Shown here in pieces: positions 28,231 through 34,416 of a stretch of 34,416 nucleotides of DNA; the stretch's first letter is position 1, and the number at the start of each line of letters is the position of its first letter. Source of the stretch: a virus. Position numbers and translations under genes: made by a program. Below the pieces are notes generated by a model. The model did no database searches and was not told the DNA's origin. It was given only the letters and a program-made list of their open reading frames with translations. The DNA is taken from the IMG/VR virus record IMGVR_UViG_3300034190_000562, positions 1 through 34,416 of that record, one strand, 5' to 3'.

Positions 28231-29826
28231 ATGAAAAATTATTACATTAATATCGTTGAGGGTACTAATCAAGAAGATTTGTATCCTTTGGTATCTAGCG
28301 TAGTCAACGAATATTCCTCCTACCCTACTTTCTTTCTTGCGGAATGTACAGACGAGCAAGTGCTTGAGTTAAGCAACCGTTCTGAAGTTCGTCTGATTGA
28401 AAGTTTGGAAGAGATACAAGCAGGAGAAGACGACGACGCTACCAAAACTATGACTCTGGGACGTACTTCAAAATCTCACGCCTTGTCTACTTTTGTTGGT
28501 GTAGGAAATTGGGGTCTAATTCGACACACTAGCGATGCAAACCCTTTTGCCGCTGAAGATGTTGCCTACAATAAAACATACACTTACAACTATGACGGCA
28601 CAGGTGTTGATTTTGTAGCTAATCTAGCGGGTATGGTTGATGTCAACAATGCTGAATACAAAACAAACGGTGTAAGTAGAATCCAACAGTTTCAGTGGAA
28701 TACGCTTACTGGTATGGGCAACTTGGGAACAACAAACTACGCAACCGGCGCACAGAGTAATCACGGTAAAGCCGTTCTTGCTGTAGCTTGTTCAAACTCT
28801 TGTGGGTGGGCCACTGGTTCTAATATTTACATACTCCCAAGAAACCAAATTTCTAGTTCTGTAGACTACTACGAGGCAATTCAGAAATTCCACGAACAAA
28901 AAGGTAATTCAAGGCCGACCATAATGGTGGCTTCTTACAGTTCAGCAGGTTCAGCCGGTGGTGGCTTCGTAAGAGACATTACCTTTAGGGGTACTACAAA
29001 TGCGCAGCCTCATGGCTTACACCCTAAAAAACGTGCGAGCCTAAACGCAGCAATGTCAGTCGGAATGACGGTTCAGTATAAATACGGGTATGCAGAAGCA
29101 GCTAATGAAAAGGGCGCGATTGCTACGGCTGTACAAGCAATGACTGATGCAGGTGTCATAGCAGTTAATAGTGCAGGCAACTACAATCAAAAATGTGACC
29201 ATCCCGGCGGTTCTGACTGGAATAACAGCTACGTCAACGAGAACAACAACGTTCGCTACTATTACAATAGAGGGGCGCAGGAGTGGTCAAATGACTCAAT
29301 TGTGGTTGCCAACCTAACAAGTGATTTTGACACTTTTGGAAACAACCTCGAAGAGTTATCTTACTCCTCTAACAGAGGGCCGAGATGTGACACAGCCGCT
29401 GCCGGTATTGTAAAACTAACAGCGGGATTAGTCTCTTCTGGTACATATACTACAAGCGGGACTTCTTTTTCTGCTCCGAATGTTGCAGGCATGGCGGCTT
29501 TAGTTCTTGAAAAGTACCCTACTACTACTCCTTATCAGATGCGTAGGTTCTTTAGAGAAACAGCAGTATCCTCAGCAAACTTATATATGGGAAAGACAAC
29601 CTTAACGACAGACCTTGGTGACCACGGTGACCCTGAATATTTCAACGATGCACTAGCTCCGTGTGGGTTCTCTGGAAATATTGCTTATCTTGACCCTACG
29701 TTACCTGACGACCCTACTGCCTTGTTCCCTACATCAGGAAGCTACACTTACCCTGCTGAAGTAACAGAAAGTCAAGGTATTAACTTTACTACTGCGCAGA
29801 TTAATACTAAGTTAGCAAGTATTTAA
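28231..29826 (+). CDS. Divergent subtilisin-like (S8) protein, putative virion protein
   Basis: The 531-aa protein has an N-terminal region of about 65 residues resembling a small alpha/beta prodomain, then the subtilase core. Catalytic His178 (SNHGK), oxyanion Asn317 (NSAGNYN) and catalytic Ser412 (SGTSFSAPNVAG) are clear. The usual Asp-Ser-Gly after GTGVDFVA is replaced by Asn-Leu-Ala-Gly (131-134), so the catalytic Asp is missing or shifted (Asp137). The C-terminus ends TTAQINTKLASI, like the lectin protein before it. There is no signal peptide. AAGGA precedes the ATG. It could be a virion protease, or a pseudo-enzyme used for binding. Confidence 0.78.
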   Translation: MKNYYINIVEGTNQEDLYPLVSSVVNEYSSYPTFFLAECTDEQVLELSNRSEVRLIESLEEIQAGEDDDATKTMTLGRTSKSHALSTFVGVGNWGLIRHTSDANPFAAEDVAYNKTYTYNYDGTGVDFVANLAGMVDVNNAEYKTNGVSRIQQFQWNTLTGMGNLGTTNYATGAQSNHGKAVLAVACSNSCGWATGSNIYILPRNQISSSVDYYEAIQKFHEQKGNSRPTIMVASYSSAGSAGGGFVRDITFRGTTNAQPHGLHPKKRASLNAAMSVGMTVQYKYGYAEAANEKGAIATAVQAMTDAGVIAVNSAGNYNQKCDHPGGSDWNNSYVNENNNVRYYYNRGAQEWSNDSIVVANLTSDFDTFGNNLEELSYSSNRGPRCDTAAAGIVKLTAGLVSSGTYTTSGTSFSAPNVAGMAALVLEKYPTTTPYQMRRFFRETAVSSANLYMGKTTLTTDLGDHGDPEYFNDALAPCGFSGNIAYLDPTLPDDPTALFPTSGSYTYPAEVTESQGINFTTAQINTKLASI

Positions 29827-29841
29827 TATAGGAGTTACTTT

Positions 29842-30096
29842 ATGAATCAGTATGCAACCATAATCGTAACGACTGCTAACAAAGCGGCTGCTCAAGAGTT
29901 GCTTGGTGATACCTTTTTTGATATTCCTTTAAAGAAAACACTAAGCAAGTATTGGGTCAGTTCAGGTTACTTTCTAGTTGAAGAGTATGATGCAATAGTA
30001 GACAGCGGTTTAGCTTTTAATATTAACACTGAAGACAGCTATCTTGATTGTCTGTTAGGACTAGGTATGACTAGAATTATCAAGGATGAGGACTAA
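29842..30096 (+). CDS. 84-aa protein, possible prodomain-like partner of the subtilase
   Basis: The product begins MNQYATIIVTTANKAAAQEL and later has SSGYFLVEEYDAIVDSGLAF. Its start and the 'YFLVEE...' strand-helix resemble the first 60 residues of the subtilase (MKNYYINIVEGTNQED; FFLAECTDEQVLELSN), suggesting a related small alpha/beta fold. GGAG lies seven bases before the ATG, 15 bases after the subtilase stop. It might be a stand-alone inhibitor or folding helper like I9 prodomains. The resemblance is weak and judged by eye. Confidence 0.6.
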   Translation: MNQYATIIVTTANKAAAQELLGDTFFDIPLKKTLSKYWVSSGYFLVEEYDAIVDSGLAFNINTEDSYLDCLLGLGMTRIIKDED

Positions 30097-30099
30097 CCC

Positions 30100-30264
30100 A
30101 TGGTAGAGGAAACTAAAGAAATGATGGACATAGCAGCAGTGTCAACAGGGGTGTTATCCTTAGCTGCTTGGTTACCACCAGTGGCTTCATTGTTTACAAT
30201 CGTGTGGATGGGACTTCGTATTTGGGAGTCCGACACAGTTATGGAACTTAGAGGAAAGAAGTAA
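30100..30264 (+). CDS. Putative class II-type holin (54 aa)
   Basis: The 54-aa product begins MVEETKEMMDIAAVSTGVLS and continues LAAWLPPVASLFTIVWMGLR, then IWESDTVMELRGKK. A charged N-terminus, one or two closely spaced hydrophobic stretches around residues 12-40, and a basic end fit the small holin seen in T7-like phages (LPP...SLFTIVW-GLRI-E motif). It would form lesions that release the endolysin. The TAA overlaps the next ATG. It is too short to separate one from two spans with certainty. Confidence 0.7.
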   Translation: MVEETKEMMDIAAVSTGVLSLAAWLPPVASLFTIVWMGLRIWESDTVMELRGKK

Positions 30265-30647
30265 TGACAATTCTTAGTGCGCTTATACAGCCAGTAACAG
30301 ACATTTTGGATAAGGTAATACCTGACGCTGACACTAAGCAACGTATAGCGCACGAGATTGCCACACAAGCACATACAATAGCACAAGCACAGATAGAGGT
30401 GAACAAAACTGAAGCAGCAAGCAAGGACTTATTTGTCGCAGGTTGGCGACCCGCTGTGGGTTGGACTTGTTGCCTTGGAATGGCGGGTAACTTCCTTGTT
30501 ATTCCGATGGCAAACTTTGCGCTTGCTCTATCCAGTTCTACAATCGTTATTCCCCTTATAGATTTGTCAACTATGTTGCCTGTCTTGATGGGGATGCTTG
30601 GGTTAGGTACGTTGCGTACATATGAGAAAACTAAGGGGGTTAAGTAA
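30264..30647 (+). CDS. Holin of the 3TM/GTA type
   Basis: The 127-aa protein has a helical N-terminal part (DADTKQRIAHEIATQAHTIA, QAQIEVNKTEAASKDLFVAG), then the family hallmark WRPAVGWTCCLGMAGNFLV followed by two more hydrophobic segments (IPMANFALALSSSTIVIPLI; LPVLMGMLGLGTLRTYEK). This matches the 'holin of 3TMs' family of gene-transfer agents and phages. It is coupled to the small holin upstream and to the 773-aa gene downstream (TAATG on both sides). The endolysin is encoded elsewhere. Confidence 0.85.
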   Translation: MTILSALIQPVTDILDKVIPDADTKQRIAHEIATQAHTIAQAQIEVNKTEAASKDLFVAGWRPAVGWTCCLGMAGNFLVIPMANFALALSSSTIVIPLIDLSTMLPVLMGMLGLGTLRTYEKTKGVK

Positions 30648-32968
30648 TGTCATCAAGATATGACCCACACGGGGCGCAGAACTACAGAGGTGCTAGTCAA
30701 GGCGGTAGGTCTCGTATTAATCAAGGAGGAGGCCAGTCCTATGCGCCTGACCCTACTCCTACTGTAAATCGTTTATCAGGCGGCACTAGCACATACGTAA
30801 GTAGTGACATGGGTAATATGGGAGGAGCCTCAGCACAGGACGTAGGCGCAGTTGGAAGCATGGTAGGACGTGAAGGCGCGTTAAACATGGGACTTGTTGA
30901 CCAATACGACCCTGAAAGGTTACTTGCAGAGTCTCAGGAAGCAACCTTTGCTGACAACGTAAATGATAATTGGGAGATGTCTCAAAGAGACTTGTTTGGT
31001 GTAGCTCCCCTAGCTTCAGACTTTACGGAAGAAGAGTTTGGCATGGGCGCGAGTAGTGCGTATAGAGAAGCAGTAGACGAGTACGCTCCGATAGAAGACT
31101 ACATTCAAGGTGGAAAGCTAGTAAACACTGCGGCAAATTATTTTGGTACGTCTACGGAAGAAGTACTACCTAGAGTTTTAGCCGATGTGTATGACGTTGA
31201 TTCTCTTAACAATATTGACACATACCTTACCAAGTCACGCACGGATACGTTTAACGAACAACTATTAAAAGCAGGATACACAGAAGAAGAGCTAAGCGGT
31301 TTAAACTTAGTTACTGATTTAGATGTCAACGAGTTTGTAGACGAGACAGGTAAGGTAGACACCCAAGCCTATGGTGCAGCGCAGCGTAACGCTTTTAACG
31401 ATTCCGCTGTAAAGTTTATTGATTTATACGACGCTAAACAAACAGATAAGTTTGACACAGAACTTAATACTCTTTCCGGTTTAAAAGAAACAGACCCTCA
31501 AGCCTTTGTGACAGAGTACTATAATGCTGACTCAGGCACACGTAATCGTTTTCTTTACGATAGCTACTCTAAAGGCGATATAAGTGAAGACAGGTTTAAG
31601 CAAGGTGTAGTAGAAAGTCTTGCTCGTGACGGTAAGCAGATTATAAGATTTGAAGGTGAGTATTACTACTACGAAGCTCCCGAAGGTAGCGACTTAACAA
31701 GTTATTCTCCTGACGGCACTGAGCAGTTCTTTAAGGTAAACTTTACACCTGAGCAGTTTGAAGCAACTCCTCCTCGTATGAGCATGGGTCAAGGAATGTT
31801 TAAAGACTCAAGCGGCAGCACTGTCTATACAGGTACTGATGCTTTAGGTCAGCTAGAGGGTGTAGGTGGTTATACAAACTTTACTTTAGACGGAGAAGCA
31901 CAGGAACGACATAAAGATGTTTCTTATTTAGATGTTGGTATTGGTTCTCAAGGTGAAGCATATAACCCTTTACCTAGTAAGGCAGAACAAATTGCTAAGA
32001 CAGCCGTACGTGTTGGAGTAGGGGTTTTAACGGGAGGTATGTCTGAAGCAGCTATTGTCACAGGTAAGGCAGTCACAGGACAGACACTACACGCCGAAGA
32101 CTACGCAACATTAGCTACTTTTGGTTTAGGACAAGTAGGCTTAATATCCCCACCTACAGGTACTAATCCAGACGGTGTTGGTTTAGGTTCTTTATCTTAT
32201 AGTCAAACAACTGGACTAATTGATGCGGTAGCTTCAGGAAACCCTACTTCCTTTATTGTCAAAGAGATTGTTACACCTTATGTTGAAGACGCTTTAAAGG
32301 ACATAGATATAGACTTTGGCGGTGCAGGCGAACTACAGAAGGACTGGAAAGCGTATTGGGATACTGTACCTACTGGCATTAAAGCAGGATTAAACGAAAC
32401 AGCTCACGAAATGATGCAAGGCGCTTCATTTGAAGAAGCAGCGTCTGATGGTGTTATAGCTTGGGCAGAAGCGTCGGGAAACAGAGATAAGGTTGAAGAG
32501 GCTTTAGGACGAGCAGGTAGAGCTTTTGATGATACAGTACTACAGCCTATTAAGGAACAAACAAAGGAAGCACTAGCTCCCATTGCTTCTTTATTTGACA
32601 TAGATATGGGCAAAGGTTTCGGAAGTATTGTAGATACAGTCGAAGATATAGGCTCAGATATAGCAGACGCAGCAGAGCCTCTTAAAGAGCCTTTACAGGA
32701 GGCTGGGAGGTTTATTGATGATAACCTACTACAGCCTACTAAAAACGTTCTAGGAGCCTTAGCAGGCGCTATGCTGACAGGCGGAGGCACACGTACAACG
32801 GACAGTTTGTTTAGAGATGAGTTGTTTAAGTTCGCTCCCGCTGAGTTAGTAGACGTAGAGCGTGTAGTAACACCAGAGCAAACAGAACGAGTAGAGGAAG
32901 AAGAAGAAGAAGAAGTGGATTTGTTTTCAAGTCCTTTTACTAGCTCACTAGACAGGTATACAGTTTAA
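30647..32968 (+). CDS. Large virion-associated protein of unknown fold (773 aa)
   Basis: The 773-aa protein has a Gly/Ser/Gln-rich, probably disordered N-terminus (MSSRYDPHGAQNYRGASQGG), an acidic helical middle (about 85-310), a Tyr-rich segment FEGEYYYYEAPEGSD, an Ala/Gly hydrophobic stretch near residues 448-480 (AVRVGVGVLTGGMSEAAIVT), amphipathic helices, and a run of Glu before the C-terminal LFSSPFTSSLDRYTV. I do not recognise it. It lies between the holins and the head-tail adaptor and shares start/stop overlaps with both, so it is probably a structural or ejected protein. Confidence 0.55.
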   Translation: MSSRYDPHGAQNYRGASQGGRSRINQGGGQSYAPDPTPTVNRLSGGTSTYVSSDMGNMGGASAQDVGAVGSMVGREGALNMGLVDQYDPERLLAESQEATFADNVNDNWEMSQRDLFGVAPLASDFTEEEFGMGASSAYREAVDEYAPIEDYIQGGKLVNTAANYFGTSTEEVLPRVLADVYDVDSLNNIDTYLTKSRTDTFNEQLLKAGYTEEELSGLNLVTDLDVNEFVDETGKVDTQAYGAAQRNAFNDSAVKFIDLYDAKQTDKFDTELNTLSGLKETDPQAFVTEYYNADSGTRNRFLYDSYSKGDISEDRFKQGVVESLARDGKQIIRFEGEYYYYEAPEGSDLTSYSPDGTEQFFKVNFTPEQFEATPPRMSMGQGMFKDSSGSTVYTGTDALGQLEGVGGYTNFTLDGEAQERHKDVSYLDVGIGSQGEAYNPLPSKAEQIAKTAVRVGVGVLTGGMSEAAIVTGKAVTGQTLHAEDYATLATFGLGQVGLISPPTGTNPDGVGLGSLSYSQTTGLIDAVASGNPTSFIVKEIVTPYVEDALKDIDIDFGGAGELQKDWKAYWDTVPTGIKAGLNETAHEMMQGASFEEAASDGVIAWAEASGNRDKVEEALGRAGRAFDDTVLQPIKEQTKEALAPIASLFDIDMGKGFGSIVDTVEDIGSDIADAAEPLKEPLQEAGRFIDDNLLQPTKNVLGALAGAMLTGGGTRTTDSLFRDELFKFAPAELVDVERVVTPEQTERVEEEEEEEVDLFSSPFTSSLDRYTV

Positions 32969-33618
32969 TGACATACTTACAAGCAGTAAATAAAGTACTA
33001 AAAAGACTTAGGGAGAACACAGTTAGCTCTGTGGACGAAACCTTATACTCACGGTTGGTCGGTGAGTTTGTTAATGACGCTAACCGTCTGGTGGAGGACT
33101 CTTGGGATTGGTCAGACTTGCGTGCAACCAAGGTAGTAAATACAGTTGCTAGTCAGCCTAACTACAGTATCCCTGATGTTAGTACAGCATTTAAAACACT
33201 AAACGTAATTAACTCAACTGAAAAATGTTATGTTAATTTAGGGACTCAGCTAGGATTACAGAGTAATCAATACCTTAACACTGCTGCTAATACTGTTCCT
33301 TCAAACTATGTTTACACAGGGTTTAACACGGTAAACGACGGTGTGGACTTTAGCTTGTACCCTACTCCTGACAAAGCGTACACCCTACAGTTTACCATTG
33401 TTGACAGGACTGAAGAGCTTACTAGCGACACTCAGGCATTAAAAGCTCCTAGCTTGCCTGTCGTACAGTTTGCACACGCTATGGCTGTAGAGGAGCGTGG
33501 AGAGACAGGAGGCACTACTGCTGCAATGCTTATGGGTATGGCTAAGTCTTCCTTGTCTGACGCTATCTCCTTTGATGCCGCGAGGTTCCCAACTGAGACT
33601 ATATGGACGGACGTATGA
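32968..33618 (+). CDS. Head-tail adaptor / tail tubular protein A-like
   Basis: The 216-aa protein begins MTYLQAVNKVLKRLRENTVS, followed by SRLVGEFVNDANRLVEDSWD and WSDLRATKVVNTVASQPNYS, the start typical of podophage gp11-type adaptors that dock on the portal. A beta-rich middle and a C-terminal helical region (VVQFAHAMAVEERGETGGTT) follow. It is coupled to both neighbours (TAATG, ATGA). It connects the portal to the nozzle encoded next. Assignment is by pattern and order. Confidence 0.8.
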   Translation: MTYLQAVNKVLKRLRENTVSSVDETLYSRLVGEFVNDANRLVEDSWDWSDLRATKVVNTVASQPNYSIPDVSTAFKTLNVINSTEKCYVNLGTQLGLQSNQYLNTAANTVPSNYVYTGFNTVNDGVDFSLYPTPDKAYTLQFTIVDRTEELTSDTQALKAPSLPVVQFAHAMAVEERGETGGTTAAMLMGMAKSSLSDAISFDAARFPTETIWTDV

Positions 33619-34416
33619 GTGGACAAAACTTACAGAACTTAGCTGTATCTGCTCCTGCCTTCTTTGGCATTAACACCGAGGAGTCTCCCGTTGGGATGAA
33701 CCCTAACTATGCTGACATTGCTGATAACTGTGTTATTGACAAGCAGGGGCGTATCGGTGCTAGAGAAGGTTACACTCAGGTATCTACTAATGACGTATTA
33801 GGTAGTAGTCGTGGACTAGAGGCTGTATTTGAGTATACTAAGTTTGACGGTACAATAGTGGTATTCTCTGCGGGTAACAATAAGATATTCACAGGTACTA
33901 CTACTTTATCTGAGGTTACCTTGCCAAGCGGTTACTCTATCTCAGCAAACAACTGGAAGATAGTATCCTTTAATAATGACGTGTACTTCTTCCAATCAGG
34001 TCACAACCCTCTTGTTAGTGTTGCAGGTAGTACTACATTAGTAGTCGCAGTAACGGGCGGGACTACAGCACCTGCGGGTAACGAAGTTCTAGCAGCTTTT
34101 GGTCGTTTATGGGTAGCTGATGTTGTAGGTAATAAGCATACTCTTTATTTTAGTGACTTGCTTAATGGTGATGACTTCAATGGTGGCAGCTCAGGCAGTT
34201 TAGACTTAACATCTGTATGGACTAACGGTTACGATGAGATTGTAGCCTTGACTGAGCATAACGGTTTCTTGCTTATATTTGGTCTACATAGCATTGTTGT
34301 CTACGCAGGCGGTGACGCTGTAACTACTACTGCTTTTAAACTGTCGGACACTATTGAAGGTGTAGGCTGTATTGCTAGAGATTCTGTAGTAGCCACAGGT
34401 AATGACGTTCTATTCT
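33615..34416 (+). CDS. Tail tubular protein B-like (nozzle), truncated by the window edge
   Basis: 267 codons are visible with no stop. The start ATG overlaps the adaptor stop (ATGA). The N-terminal NLAVSAPAFFGINTEESPVG, MNPNYADIADNCVIDKQGRI and GAREGY pattern, then repeated beta blades (TIVVFSAGNNKIFTG; RLWVADVVGNKHTLYFSDLL; FLLIFGLHSIVVYAG), fit the beta-propeller-like platform of podophage nozzle proteins (T7 gp12 equivalents). The C-terminal part lies outside the window. Together with the adaptor it completes the short tail. Confidence 0.8.
   Translation, partial: MSGQNLQNLAVSAPAFFGINTEESPVGMNPNYADIADNCVIDKQGRIGAREGYTQVSTNDVLGSSRGLEAVFEYTKFDGTIVVFSAGNNKIFTGTTTLSEVTLPSGYSISANNWKIVSFNNDVYFFQSGHNPLVSVAGSTTLVVAVTGGTTAPAGNEVLAAFGRLWVADVVGNKHTLYFSDLLNGDDFNGGSSGSLDLTSVWTNGYDEIVALTEHNGFLLIFGLHSIVVYAGGDAVTTTAFKLSDTIEGVGCIARDSVVATGNDVLF

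Noticed and set aside
1-34416. Window as a complete circular genome joined end to start
   Set aside because: Joining the ends puts a stop codon directly in the truncated nozzle gene, and that gene is too short to be complete, so sequence is missing.

Overview
The window is part of the genome of a lytic, short-tailed (podovirus-like) phage of a bacterium with ordinary sigma70-type promoters. It carries a T7-like replication set: Pol I-family polymerase, primase-helicase, SSB and endonuclease I. It also carries a complete packaging and head module, tail-connector proteins, ejection proteins, a peptidase endolysin and two holin candidates. No integrase, repressor, rRNA, tRNA or CRISPR array is visible. 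The small-gene repertoire and the adenosylcobalamin-dependent ribonucleotide reductase resemble marine podophages that have no RNA polymerase of their own. The host cannot be named from the sequence.

Layout. The + strand at 1-5735 carries the end of the tail/late operon: a truncated gene, an S74-type tail protein and three large putative ejection proteins. A hairpin at 5748-5772 separates it from the convergent minus-strand block, which starts near 18.6 kb and ends with the reductase at 5826. Read in its own direction, that block first has about sixteen small early genes (18.5-14.2 kb), several with GTG starts or single membrane segments, plus a Cys-rich 253-aa protein and a MazG-like pyrophosphohydrolase. 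Next come SSB, primase-helicase, DNA polymerase, three nucleases, small T7-type accessory genes (DUF3310 and others) and class II NrdJ. Between 18.6 and 19.5 kb lies about 0.9 kb of non-coding DNA with promoters, dyads, tandem repeats and a G-rich tract. From 19.5 kb rightward the + strand holds the terminase small subunit, endolysin, TerL, portal, five tiny basic proteins, a second promoter, scaffold, capsid, a terminator, a putative virion-surface module (99-aa protein, lectin-like protein, divergent subtilase, 84-aa protein), two holins, a 773-aa orphan, and two tail-connector proteins, the last cut by the window edge.

The most interesting signals are regulatory. Three near-consensus promoters (14.2 kb minus, 19.3 kb plus, 24.4 kb plus) carry the same palindrome, core TACTATAGTA, centred the same distance from the -10 box, at the predicted start site. 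The two minus-strand promoters farther upstream (18.58 and 16.87 kb) lack it. A further 23-bp leader element is shared by the SSB and terminase operons on opposite strands. This suggests an operator-based temporal switch in place of a phage RNA polymerase. A second point is that the lectin-like protein and the subtilase end in the same roughly 20-residue tail, and the subtilase appears to lack its canonical catalytic Asp. All assignments come from reading the sequence; no database search was possible.
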